From Stenotrophomonas maltophilia (GTDB lineage Bacteria > Pseudomonadota > Gammaproteobacteria > Xanthomonadales > Xanthomonadaceae): a stretch of DNA of 64,000 bases. The notes below the pieces were generated by a model that was not told the DNA's origin, made no database searches, and saw nothing but the letters and a program-made list of their open reading frames with translations. The DNA lies in NCBI GenBank assembly GCA_900113425.1, contig FOZF01000001.1, positions 1,156,358-1,220,357 on the forward strand. Reading direction: 5' to 3'. The translations under genes were made by a program, and so were the position numbers. Position 1 is the stretch's first letter. Each line of letters begins with the position of its first letter. Below, one piece after another: positions 45,809 to 56,380 of this stretch.

Positions 45809-47965
45809 TCAGCCGAGGCGACGTGCCTCGCTGACCCCGGGCAAGGCATCGAGCTTGCCCAGCAGCGTCGACAACTGGCCGTAATCGCTGACCTTCAGCC
45901 GCAGACGCAGGTGGGCACGACCGCTGTTGCGCACGTTGTCGCTGTGGATGTCGAGCACGTAGGCGTCTTCCTGGGCGATCAGGTTGGTGATGTCCTTCAG
46001 CAGCCAGCGGCGATCGACCGCATCGACCACCACGTCCACTTCGTAACCGCCGCCCGCCTGCCCCCATTCCACCGGCAGGATGCGTTGCGGGCTGGCCGCG
46101 GCAAGGCGGGCCAGCGCTGCACAGTCTGCGCGATGCACCGTGACACCCCGGCTACGGGTCAGGTAGCCGACGATAGGTTCGCCCGCCACCGGCTGGCAGC
46201 AGCGTGCCAGCTGCACCAGCAGATTACCCACGCCCTGCACGGTGAACTTGGACTTGCCCAGGTTCTCGCGCCGTGCGGTCGGGCGTGGCAGGGTCGGCGG
46301 CGGCGCTGGCTGGCTGGCCGCACGCTCGGCCTCCAGCAGCGCGCGGCTGATCTGGTTGGGGCCGGTATCGCCCAGCGCGACCTGGATGTACAGGTCGTCG
46401 ACGCTGTCGGCATGGAACTTCTTCGCCGCGGCCGCCAGGTCCGAATGCTGCAGCCCGAGCCGCTTGAGCTCGCGCTCCAGCAGTTCGCGGCCGGCCTGCA
46501 CGTTGCGCGCGCGGTCGAGCTTGTGGAACCAGCTGCGTACCTTCTCGCGCGAGCGGTTGCTGGCCAGGAAGCCGTTGGCCGGTATCAGCCAGTCGCGGCG
46601 CGGGTCGGCCTCCTTGCCGGTAAGGATCTCCACCCGGTCGCCGCTGCGCAGGCGGTAGGTCAACGGCACGATGCGGCCGTTGACCTTGGCGCCGCGGCAG
46701 CGGTGTCCCACCATGGTGTGCACCTGGTAGGCGAAGTCCAGCGGCGTGGCCCCCTGCGGCAGATCCAGCACTTCGTCCTTCGGGCTCAGCGCATAGACGC
46801 GGTCCTCGGTGAGCTCCGCATCCAGTGCCCCGGCCAGTTCATTGCCCTGCCCGTCCTGCGCCTGCTCGAGCAGCTGGCGCATCCAGGTGATCTTGCGGTC
46901 GAAGGACTTTTCGGCGCCCTTGCCACCTTCCTTGTACTTCCAGTGCGCGGCCACGCCCAGTTCGGCCTGCGCATGCATCTCGTGGGTACGGATCTGCACT
47001 TCGATGGTGCGCCCTTCCGGGCCGACGACGGCGGTGTGCAGCGAACGGTAATCGTTGGCCTTGGGTCGGGCGATGTAATCATCGAACTCGCTCGGCACCG
47101 GCGCCCACAGCGCGTGCACCACGCCCAGCACGGCGTAGCAGGCCGCGACGTCGTCGACCATCACCCGCACCGCACGGATGTCATACAGCTGGTCGAACGC
47201 CAGCCGCTTCTTCTGCATCTTCCGCCAGATGCTGTAGATGTGCTTCGGCCGCCCACTGACCTCGGCCTTGATGCCCTGGGCCGACAGTTCGCGCGAGAGC
47301 ACCTTCTTGACGTTCTCGACGTAACGCTCGCGGGCGATGCGCGTTTCATCCACCTCGCGGGCGATGCGCCGGTAGGTGTCCGGCTCCAGATGGCGGAACG
47401 CCAGGTCTTCCAGCTCCCACTTCAGCTGCCAGATGCCCAGGCGGTTGGCCAGCGGGGCATGGATGTCGCGGGTCAGCTGGGCCAGCGCGCGGCGCTGCTC
47501 CTCCTCCAGCCTGTCGGCCGCGCGCATGCGCGCCAGCTGCCGCGCCAGCAGGATCGGCACCACCCGCAGGTCGCGGATGATCGCCAGCAGCAGCCGGCGC
47601 AGGCCCTCACTGTTGCGTCCGGCCTCGCGACCGGCGTGCAGCGCCCATACCGGGTCGGCCGCGTCCTGGCCGTCGAGCAGGCCGATCACCGCCGCCCGGT
47701 GGCTACCGAGCGGCAACTGCTCCAGGTGGGCGCGCAGGCCGGGCAGGTCGAACAGCAGGGCCGCGACCACCGCGCCTTCGTCCGCCGAGAGCATCGACAG
47801 GGCATCAAGGGTATCGCCCAGCACCGACCAGCTGGCGCGCATCTGCGTGTCAGTACCGGCAGCTTCCCAGTACTCGCGCAGGGCCTGGCGCAGCGGAGCG
47901 GGCAGCACCGCTGCCGAGGGACGGTTCAACAAGGCATCCAGGCCGGGGACGGAAGCGCGGTTCAC
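45809..47965 (-). CDS. relA: GTP pyrophosphokinase, RelA type
   Basis: This 718-residue protein makes (p)ppGpp in the stringent response. The N-terminal hydrolase-like domain lacks the HD pair (residues 72-73 read FD in ALLFDLPG), so degradation should be absent. The synthetase has GRPKHIYSIWRKMQKK, FDQLYDIRAVRVMVDD and IARPKANDYRSLHTAVVGPEGRTIEVQIRT. TGS (VLDLPQGATPLDFAYQVHTMVGHRCRGAKVNG), a helical/zinc-finger region (ARCCQPVAGEPIVGYLTRSRGVTVHRADC) and a C-terminal ACT domain follow. The start is GTG 47965. The ATG just upstream is out of frame. E. coli RelA has 744 residues. Confidence 0.95.
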   Translation of the reverse strand: MNRASVPGLDALLNRPSAAVLPAPLRQALREYWEAAGTDTQMRASWSVLGDTLDALSMLSADEGAVVAALLFDLPGLRAHLEQLPLGSHRAAVIGLLDGQDAADPVWALHAGREAGRNSEGLRRLLLAIIRDLRVVPILLARQLARMRAADRLEEEQRRALAQLTRDIHAPLANRLGIWQLKWELEDLAFRHLEPDTYRRIAREVDETRIARERYVENVKKVLSRELSAQGIKAEVSGRPKHIYSIWRKMQKKRLAFDQLYDIRAVRVMVDDVAACYAVLGVVHALWAPVPSEFDDYIARPKANDYRSLHTAVVGPEGRTIEVQIRTHEMHAQAELGVAAHWKYKEGGKGAEKSFDRKITWMRQLLEQAQDGQGNELAGALDAELTEDRVYALSPKDEVLDLPQGATPLDFAYQVHTMVGHRCRGAKVNGRIVPLTYRLRSGDRVEILTGKEADPRRDWLIPANGFLASNRSREKVRSWFHKLDRARNVQAGRELLERELKRLGLQHSDLAAAAKKFHADSVDDLYIQVALGDTGPNQISRALLEAERAASQPAPPPTLPRPTARRENLGKSKFTVQGVGNLLVQLARCCQPVAGEPIVGYLTRSRGVTVHRADCAALARLAAASPQRILPVEWGQAGGGYEVDVVVDAVDRRWLLKDITNLIAQEDAYVLDIHSDNVRNSGRAHLRLRLKVSDYGQLSTLLGKLDALPGVSEARRLG

Positions 47966-48094
47966 AGCATCGAGCAGGCAAGACAGAGGCCCCTACACTA
48001 GCGCCGGCACCGTTCAGGGACAATCGCCATCGCTGCATCGCCGGGCATGAGCACATGCCGCTACACTCGCGGACAAACCCCGGAGAGACCTGTC

Positions 48095-48631
48095 ATGCCT
48101 TCCATTGTCCTGCGCGCCCGTCCACGGCTGCTGGCCTGTGCCGCCGTGCTGTTGTCCCTGTCCGCGCCCGCCCTGGCGCAGCGCGTGGTGGAGGGCGACC
48201 TGCAGCAGCAGATGTCACCGGCCGAGTTCAAGGCCGCCGGCCTGGACAAGCTCAGCGCTGCCGAACTGGCCTCGCTCAACCGCTGGCTGCAGGGCAAGGT
48301 CGAAGCCGCCGCCACCGAGGCGGTCGCCGCCGTGCGCGAGGAAGCGCGCGAGGAGGGGCGGCAGGAAGTGATCCGCAAGAACCGTGGCTTCTTCGACTTC
48401 GGCAGCAATGAGCCGATCACCGGTGTGCTGCAGGGCGAGTTCCGCGGCTTCGGCAAGGGCCGCATCTATTCGCTGGACAACGGCCAGCAATGGGAGCAGA
48501 CCGACACGACGTCAATTTCCGGTGTCCGCAGGCAATCGCCCAAGGTCAGCATCACCCCGGGCGTGATGGGTGTGTGGTACCTGAAGGTCGAGGGCGTCAA
48601 TACCCAGCCCAAGGTCCGCCGCACCAAGTAA
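48095..48631 (+). CDS. Secreted conserved hypothetical protein
   Basis: This 178-residue protein has a clear signal peptide (cleavage after ALAQ, near 28). A charged helical middle (about 45-95, VEAAATEAVAAVREEAREEGRQEV) leads to a beta-rich C-terminal domain (FRGFGKGRIYSLDNGQQWEQTD, GVMGVWYLKVEGVN). No cysteines remain in the mature protein. I do not know its function. The start is ATG 48095 with GGAGAG upstream; the frame upstream is divergent-promoter DNA shared with relA. It converges on hrpA. Confidence 0.8.
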   Translation: MPSIVLRARPRLLACAAVLLSLSAPALAQRVVEGDLQQQMSPAEFKAAGLDKLSAAELASLNRWLQGKVEAAATEAVAAVREEAREEGRQEVIRKNRGFFDFGSNEPITGVLQGEFRGFGKGRIYSLDNGQQWEQTDTTSISGVRRQSPKVSITPGVMGVWYLKVEGVNTQPKVRRTK

Positions 48632-48649
48632 CGCGCGACCCGTTCGAAT

Positions 48650-48672
48650 GCAGCCGGGCACTGCCCGGCTGC
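48650..48672. repeat. REP-like hairpin between convergent genes
   Basis: Arms gcagccgggca and tgcccggctgc (48650-48660, 48662-48672) lie between the secreted-protein and hrpA stops. The core ccgggc/gcccgg resembles SMAG stems but GTAG is missing. It may serve as a terminator. Confidence 0.65.
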
Positions 48673-48677
48673 ACGCT

Positions 48678-51600
48678 TCATGCCTGGCGCAGTGCCGCCA
48701 CCCGCTGCGCCAGCTTCTTGGCCGAGATGCCGGTGCGCGCCCCCAGTTCCTGGGCGAACAGCGAAACCCGCAGCTCCTCCAGATCCCAGCGCAGCGCCTG
48801 CCACTGTGGCCGCTCGCGCAGGCCCTGCTGTTCACCGGCAGCCAGCGCCTCCAGGAACGGATGCAGTTCCAGCATGCGCGCCTGGTCACGCGGTGGGTCA
48901 CGCTTGGCACGTTCGGTGCGAAGGATCATCGCCTTCAGGTAACGGGGATACTGGGCCAGCGCATCAGCCGGTGTGTCGCGCAGGAAGCCGGGGTGGATCA
49001 ATCCCGCCAGTTGCGCTTCCATGTCGTCCAGGTTGCCCCGTGCCCAGCCCATCAACGGCGCTTCCAGCATCGGCTTGAGTTCCGCCACCAGCGCCAGGAT
49101 GGTCTCGGCCAGCTTCAGCCGCGACATCGCCTCGCCGAACAGGGCCTTGGCTGCATGCTCGCGGCGCTGTTCGAAGGCCGCCGCATCGCGGATGTCTTCC
49201 AGTCCTTCGGCCAGCACGGCGTTCATCGCCGCATCCACCAGATCGCCACGCAGGCGCTCCTGCGATTCGATCGCCGCATACAACAGGCCCGTCTTGGCAC
49301 CGACCGGCAGCTGCTTGCGGGCCTGCTTGACCTTGTCGGCCAGGGCGATCTCCAGCAGCCGGCGCACGCCCAGTGGATGGGCCTCTTCGGCCTGCTGGCG
49401 GTCGGCGAAGATGCGCAGGGCCACACTGTCACCCTCGTCCAGCAGCGCCGGATAGGCGGGCACGCCAGCCTCACCGGGTACCTGCAGTGGAATCGGCGCA
49501 GTCGGGAAGGTGCGCAGTCCATCGGCCGCCATCTCGCGACCGGCACGTGCGGCAAAGGCATCACCGGCACGGCCGCCGAATCGGGCACGCAACGCGTCGA
49601 GGTCACGTGAGGTGGCCAGCACCTTGCCCTGCTCGTCGCGCAGGCGCAGATTCATGTGCAGATGCGGCTCGATGGACTCCGGATCGAAATCAGTCGCCGC
49701 GACTGGGGCGCCGGTCGCGCGCGACAGGAAGCGTGCCAGTTCGCCGGTAATCGCATCGGCACTGGCATTGGGGAACGCCTCATGGAACGCACGGCCGAAA
49801 TCCGGGGCCGGCACATAATTGCGGCGCATCGCCTTGGGTAGGCTGCGGATCAGCGCTGCCGCCTTGTCGGCGACGAAGCCTGGCGCCAGCCAGCCCAGCT
49901 GCACTGGATCGAGCGCGTTGAGCAGGTGCAGCGGCACCTCCAGGGTGACACCATCATCTTCGGCACCTGGCTCGAAACGGTAGTGCAGCGGCAGCCTTGC
50001 CTGGCCCAGCGGCAGATACTTCGGATAACGCTCCTGTTCGCTGCCTTCGCCCGGCAGCAGGTCCGCCAGCGTCCAGTGCAACCCCTTGCGCTGTCCGGGC
50101 GGCAGTTCCTTCCACCAGGCGTCCAGGCCGGATGCCGAATGGATGTGGGGGGGAACCCGGTCCAGATACCAGCGCGCCTGCCAGTTCTCATCGGCAACGA
50201 TGCCGGCCCGGCGCAGTTTGGCTTCTTCCTCGCGCGCCACCTCCAGCACCTTCTGGTTGTCTGCCACGAAGCTGGCGCGGGTGTTGATCTCGCCGGTCAC
50301 CAGCGCCTGCCGCACGAAGATGTCGTGCGCCTCGCCCGGTGCGATGCGTCCGTAGTGCACCGGCTTCTTCGGCGCCAGCACCAGACCGAACAGGCTGATC
50401 TGTTCCGATGCCAGCACCTGGCCCTGCGCACGCGACCAATGCGGGTCGAAGTGCTTGCGCAGCAGCAGGTGCGGCAGTTCGGCGATCACCCAGTCCGGCT
50501 CGATCGCCGCCAGGGTCATGCCCCACACCTTCTGCGTGTCGAGCAGGTTGGCCACCAGCAACCAGGGGGGCGGCCGCTTGGACAGCACGGAACCGGGGAA
50601 CGGCAGGAATCGGCGCTGGCGCGGCGCGAGGAAATCCCCCTTCTCGGTGCGATGGCCGATCTGGGTAGGCAGGCCCGCCACCAGTGCACGATGCAGCGTC
50701 TGATAGGCCGAGGCCCGCACGCGTTCACTGAAGCCGCCGCCGGCAGGAGCCTGCTCTTTCTGCGCCCGCGCCGCCACCGGTGCCGGCACGGCGTCGGCCT
50801 TGCCCTCGCGGGCCAGGCGGGCAGCGCGGTGCAGCTGGCCCCGCGTGGCTTTCACCGCTGCCGCGTCATCACGTGCGGCCGCCGGCGCACTGCTGCCCGC
50901 CAGCAACGGTGCCATCGCGGCTTCCACGGGCTCTTCCTTCCAGCCCAGTTCCTCGCACAGCAGGCGCAGCTGGCGATGCAGCTCGCGCCACTCGCGCATG
51001 CGCAGGAATCCAAGGAAATGCCGCCCGCACCAGTCGCGCAGCTTGGACTGGGTCAGGTCTTCGTGGGCCTGCCGGTAGGCATCCCACAGGCGCAGCACGC
51101 CGACGAATTCGGAACGGCCGTCGGCGAACTGGGCGTGCGCGGCGTCGGCGGCCCCCCGTGCCTCGGCCGGTCGCTCGCGCGGGTCCTGGATGCCCAGGAA
51201 CGAGGCGATCACTAGCATCGGCCGCAGGCAGCCGGCCGCCTGTGCCGCCACCAGCATGCGGGCCAGCTTCACATCCACCGGCAGGCGCGCCATCTGCTTG
51301 CCGATCGCGGTCATGCGCCGCTCGCTGTCGATCGCGCCCAGCTCGGTCAGCTGCTGCCAGCCGTCGGCCACCGCACGTTCGTCCGGTGCTTCCAGGAAAG
51401 GAAAATCCTCGATGCGGCCCAGACCCAACTGCAGCATGCGCAGGATCACCCCGGCCAGGCTGGACCGGCGGATCTCCGGATCGGTGAACTCCGGCCGGGC
51501 CTGGAAATCGGCCTCCGCATACAGGCGGTAGCAGATGCCCTCGGCGATGCGGCCGCAGCGGCCCTTGCGCTGGTTGGCGCTGGCCTGCGAGATCGGCTCG

Positions 51601-52760
51601 ATGTGCAAGCGGTCAAGCTTGTTGCGTGGGCTGTAACGCTTGACGCGGGCGAAGCCCGGATCGACCACATAACGGATACGCGGCACCGTCAGCGAGGTCT
51701 CGGCCACGTTGGTGGCCAGCACGATGCGCCGGTTCGGGCCCGGGTTGAACACCCGGTCCTGATCCTGGTTGGACAGCCGCGCATACAACGGCAGCACCTC
51801 GGTATTGCGGTACCGGCGTCGCTCCAGCGACTGGTGGGCGTCGCGGATCTCACGTTCACCCGGCAGGAAGATCAGCACATCGCCGCGCGCATCCAGGCGC
51901 GTGATCTCGTCGACCGCCGACACGATCGCATCGTTGACGGTGCGTTCGCCCTCCTGCCCGCCCTCGCCTTCCAGCGCGCGGTAGCGCACCTCGACCGGAT
52001 AGGTACGGCCCTCCACGCTGATCACCGGCGCGTCATCGAAATGCTGGGCGAAACGGCCGGTGTCGATGGTGGCCGAGGTGACGATCAGTTTCAGGTCCGG
52101 ACGCTTGCGCAGCAGCTGCTTCAGATAGCCGAGCAGGAAGTCGATGTTGAGGCTGCGTTCATGCGCTTCATCGACGATGATCGTGTCGTAGTTCGACAGC
52201 CAGCGGTCGCTGGCGATCTCCGCCAGCAGGATGCCGTCGGTCATGAACTTGATGCGGCTGTCCTCGCTGACCTTGTCGTTGAAGCGCACCTGGTAGCCGA
52301 CCAGCTGGCCCAGCTCGCTCTGCAGCTCCTGTGCCACGCGGCTGGCCACCGCGCGTGCGGCGATCCGGCGCGGCTGGGTGCAGCCGATCATGCCGGCCTG
52401 GCCACGGCCGGCGGCCAGGCACAGCTTGGGCAGCTGGGTGGTCTTGCCCGAGCCCGTTTCGCCCGCGATCACCACCACCTGGTGATCCCGGATCAGCGCG
52501 ATGATGGCATCGGCTTCACGCGCAATCGGCAGCTGGGGGTCCAGAGTAATGGCTGGTTGCTGCTGCGCCCGTATCTGCCGGCGCTGCACCGACGCCTGCA
52601 AGGCCTGCTCGAAGGTAGCGGCCAGTGCCGCATCCTGTGGCTTGGCCTGGCAACGCGAGAGCATCCCCAGCAAACGGCCCCGGTCGCGGCTCATTGCGCC
52701 GTCGATGGCGGCGCGCTGTTGGCGCAGGCGGGACTGCGGCATTTTGTCGATAGCGTTCAT
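48678..52760 (-). CDS. hrpA: ATP-dependent RNA helicase HrpA
   Basis: This protein of 1360 residues is a DEAH-box helicase: Walker A GETGSGKT (100-107), DEAH (197-200), SAT and the C-terminal QRKGRCGR box. The long C-terminal part is the HrpA-specific extension with DUF3418 (about residues 760-1350). E. coli HrpA has 1300 residues. In E. coli it rescues stalled ribosomes. The start is ATG 52760; the TTG one codon earlier is less likely. It is divergent from dps. Confidence 0.94.
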   Translation of the reverse strand: MNAIDKMPQSRLRQQRAAIDGAMSRDRGRLLGMLSRCQAKPQDAALAATFEQALQASVQRRQIRAQQQPAITLDPQLPIAREADAIIALIRDHQVVVIAGETGSGKTTQLPKLCLAAGRGQAGMIGCTQPRRIAARAVASRVAQELQSELGQLVGYQVRFNDKVSEDSRIKFMTDGILLAEIASDRWLSNYDTIIVDEAHERSLNIDFLLGYLKQLLRKRPDLKLIVTSATIDTGRFAQHFDDAPVISVEGRTYPVEVRYRALEGEGGQEGERTVNDAIVSAVDEITRLDARGDVLIFLPGEREIRDAHQSLERRRYRNTEVLPLYARLSNQDQDRVFNPGPNRRIVLATNVAETSLTVPRIRYVVDPGFARVKRYSPRNKLDRLHIEPISQASANQRKGRCGRIAEGICYRLYAEADFQARPEFTDPEIRRSSLAGVILRMLQLGLGRIEDFPFLEAPDERAVADGWQQLTELGAIDSERRMTAIGKQMARLPVDVKLARMLVAAQAAGCLRPMLVIASFLGIQDPRERPAEARGAADAAHAQFADGRSEFVGVLRLWDAYRQAHEDLTQSKLRDWCGRHFLGFLRMREWRELHRQLRLLCEELGWKEEPVEAAMAPLLAGSSAPAAARDDAAAVKATRGQLHRAARLAREGKADAVPAPVAARAQKEQAPAGGGFSERVRASAYQTLHRALVAGLPTQIGHRTEKGDFLAPRQRRFLPFPGSVLSKRPPPWLLVANLLDTQKVWGMTLAAIEPDWVIAELPHLLLRKHFDPHWSRAQGQVLASEQISLFGLVLAPKKPVHYGRIAPGEAHDIFVRQALVTGEINTRASFVADNQKVLEVAREEEAKLRRAGIVADENWQARWYLDRVPPHIHSASGLDAWWKELPPGQRKGLHWTLADLLPGEGSEQERYPKYLPLGQARLPLHYRFEPGAEDDGVTLEVPLHLLNALDPVQLGWLAPGFVADKAAALIRSLPKAMRRNYVPAPDFGRAFHEAFPNASADAITGELARFLSRATGAPVAATDFDPESIEPHLHMNLRLRDEQGKVLATSRDLDALRARFGGRAGDAFAARAGREMAADGLRTFPTAPIPLQVPGEAGVPAYPALLDEGDSVALRIFADRQQAEEAHPLGVRRLLEIALADKVKQARKQLPVGAKTGLLYAAIESQERLRGDLVDAAMNAVLAEGLEDIRDAAAFEQRREHAAKALFGEAMSRLKLAETILALVAELKPMLEAPLMGWARGNLDDMEAQLAGLIHPGFLRDTPADALAQYPRYLKAMILRTERAKRDPPRDQARMLELHPFLEALAAGEQQGLRERPQWQALRWDLEELRVSLFAQELGARTGISAKKLAQRVAALRQA

Positions 52761-52846
52761 CAATCGGTTCGTTTAAAACTTTGAAAGCGACCAGTCGTCA
52801 AGACTGATTTATTGTGAAGACCAACGATTCCACAAGGAGGAACCCC
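52761..52846 (+). promoter_or_regulatory. dps upstream region with strong ribosome site
   Basis: An AT-rich stretch holds TTGAAA (52781-52786). The best -10 at 17-bp spacing is weak (CTGATT, 52804-52809). AAGGAGG (52834-52840) is a perfect Shine-Dalgarno six bases before ATG 52847. No OxyR site is evident by eye. Confidence 0.5.
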
Positions 52847-53395
52847 ATGGCGAAGACCAAGAGCCCGACCAAGGCCAAGACCGGCAAGCAGAAGCTTGCC
52901 GCTGCGGCGCCGTCGGCCCCCAATATCGATATCGGGATCACCCAGGGCGACCGCAAGAAGATCGCCGACGGTCTGTCGCGCTTCCAGGCTGACGCGTTCA
53001 CGCTCTACCTGAAGACGCACAACTTCCACTGGAACGTGACCGGGTCGATGTTCAACTCGCTGCACACCATGTTTGAAACACAGTACACCGAGCAATGGGC
53101 GGCCCTGGACGATGTGGCCGAGCGCATCCGCGCGCTGGGCTTCAATGCCCCGGGCTCCTACCGGGAGTTCGCTGCGCTGACCTCGATCGCCGAGGAGCCG
53201 GGCCTGACCGACAGTGCGGACTGGCGGGAAATGGTACGCCAGTTGGTGGTCGCCAACGAAGCGGTCTGCCGTACGGCGCGTGAAGTGCTGGAAGTGGCGG
53301 CCAAGGGCGATGATGCCCCGACCGAGGATCTGATGACCCAGCGGCTGCAGACCCACGAGAAGTATGCGTGGATGCTGCGCTCCCTGCTCCAGTAA
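52847..53395 (+). CDS. dps: Dps ferritin-like DNA-protection protein
   Basis: This 182-residue protein forms the dodecameric Dps shell that oxidises and stores iron and shields DNA. The ferroxidase residues are in KTHNFHWNVTG (His58) and DDVAERI (Asp88/89, Glu92). The first 20 residues are Lys-rich (AKTKSPTKAKTGKQK), suited to DNA binding. ATG 52847 was chosen for its perfect ribosome site. The family stretch ALGFNAPGSYREF is present. A REP hairpin starts straight after the TAA. Confidence 0.95.
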   Translation: MAKTKSPTKAKTGKQKLAAAAPSAPNIDIGITQGDRKKIADGLSRFQADAFTLYLKTHNFHWNVTGSMFNSLHTMFETQYTEQWAALDDVAERIRALGFNAPGSYREFAALTSIAEEPGLTDSADWREMVRQLVVANEAVCRTAREVLEVAAKGDDAPTEDLMTQRLQTHEKYAWMLRSLLQ

Positions 53396-53940
53396 GGGTT
53401 GGGGGTGTTTGGCAGGGCTGCGCCCTGCACCCGCTGCAAGCCAGTGCAACGTCAAAGACAACAGCCGGCTCTGGGCGGTCTGCTTATTGGGCGGGGCGGT
53501 GTGGGCTTGCAGGACACGCCGTAAACCCGTCCATGGGGGCTCGATGGCGCCATCCATGGCGCCAACGGTCCTGCAAGCCCACACCGCCCCGCCTCCGACA
53601 GGTTCCCGGTGACGGTGGGCCATCCACGCCCTGCGTGGATGAAATCTGTCAGATATCGACAAACAGAATGGGGTCGGATCCGTTTTCCTGCGGAAAACGG
53701 ATCCGACCCCAAGGCATGGCCTGACAGATCGTGGAAATCTGTCGAAGGCGGGGTGGGTCCGGTTGCGGGGGCGTGAGCGCCATGGATGGCGCGACCGAGC
53801 CTACAGGGACGTACTTGCGGCGTCCCCCGCAACCGGACCCACCCCGCCAACTCACAGGAAACCCGCTTTTGCTCCGGCCGTTGCCGTTGCAGTTGCCTCT
53901 GCAGGTGCAGGGCGCAGCCCTGCCGAACCCCTACCCCTCC
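53396..53940 (+). repeat. Composite palindromic element 2 between dps and recQ
   Basis: REP hairpins gcagggc-tgc-gccctgc at 53412-53428 and its inverse at 53907-53923 form the ends. Palindrome A has perfect 26-bp arms (53490-53515, 53568-53593). A smaller stem ATCCACG/CGTGGAT lies at 53622-53640. The central hairpin has perfect 19-bp arms and a 3-base loop (53670-53688, 53692-53710). Palindrome B has perfect 25-bp arms (53747-53771, 53824-53848) and is inverted relative to A. The loops match those of element 1 (ACGCCG at one end, CCATGGATGG core), yet the arms differ. No gene is seen inside. Confidence 0.85.
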
Positions 53941-53948
53941 CTCCGGGG

Positions 53949-53954
53949 TAAACT
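53949..53954 (+). promoter_or_regulatory. Possible -10 of recQ, leaderless
   Basis: TAAACT ends six bases before ATG 53961 and no Shine-Dalgarno is present. No -35 match is seen at 17 bp, where the repeat element ends. Confidence 0.35.
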
Positions 53955-53960
53955 AGCGCG

Positions 53961-55759
<1,799 letters not shown>

Positions 55760-55763
<4 letters not shown>

Positions 55764-55782
55764 CGCCGGGCCGTGCCCGGCG
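55760..55782 (+). repeat. SMAG-type REP hairpin supplying the recQ stop codon
   Basis: GTAG (55760-55763) plus cgccgggc-cgt-gcccggcg. The TAG of GTAG is the recQ termination codon. Confidence 0.85.
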
Positions 55783-55913
55783 GACGGTGGGTCAGCCCCG
55801 CCTCGCGCTTGCGGGGTATGCGCGGCGCTGTTGGCTCGCGATCACGCACCCTTGTCCCGCTCCAATCTTGAACCGGCCATTCAGCCGGAAGTGCATCCGG
55901 GCCCGCTTGCGGC

Positions 55914-55919
55914 TAGATT
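55914..55919 (+). promoter_or_regulatory. -10 element of copL
   Basis: TAGATT ends six bases before ATG 55926, so the copL transcript would begin on or next to its start codon. An imperfect inverted repeat, ccggc-N6-gccgg, is at about 55873-55888 and could bind a regulator. No strong -35 is present. Confidence 0.45.
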
Positions 55920-55925
55920 AGCGTC

Positions 55926-56306
55926 ATGTCCCTGGCCTCGACCCTGCTCCGCGTCGTGCTCATGCTCAGCCTGTTGCTCAACGGGCTGAACGCGGCCATG
56001 GCCAGCGGTCATGAGGAGATGGGCCGCATGGCCCACGTGATGATGGCGACGATGGCGGGCGACGCCGACTGCCATCACCACGCCGCCATGTCCGCCGACG
56101 AGGCGCCGCAGGCCCAACCGGCGGCCCACGATGCGCATTGCCAGATCAAGGACTGCGTGCGCAGCTGTGCCCAGCATCCCCTGCTGGCGGTGCAGGCGCT
56201 GCCCTTCATGGCCGGTCCCGGCCTGTCGCTGACACCGCAGCCGATGCCGGCCAACGGCCGCCCGGCGCCGCCGTTGCCGCCACTTTCCCGCCCCCCCATC
56301 GCCTGA
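55926..56306 (+). CDS. copL: CopL-type copper resistance protein
   Basis: This 126-residue protein has an N-terminal signal/membrane segment (about 8-24) and a Met/His/Cys-rich middle (GDADCHHHAAM, HDAHCQIKDCVRSCAQHP) suited to copper binding. A Pro-rich tail follows. In Xanthomonas copL precedes copA and copB and is needed for copper-induced expression. The same order holds here, 74 bases before copA. How CopL acts is unclear. No two-component copRS genes lie beside it. Confidence 0.85.
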   Translation: MSLASTLLRVVLMLSLLLNGLNAAMASGHEEMGRMAHVMMATMAGDADCHHHAAMSADEAPQAQPAAHDAHCQIKDCVRSCAQHPLLAVQALPFMAGPGLSLTPQPMPANGRPAPPLPPLSRPPIA

Positions 56307-56380
56307 TCCACACGCGTCGTGCGCCACGCGCACTCAAGCCGGCCCACTGCCGGCGTCCCACCGTGTCTGGAGTCACCACC

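Noticed and set aside
53670-53710. IS element ends
   Set aside because: The 19-bp perfect hairpin encloses only 3 bases and no transposase frame is near.
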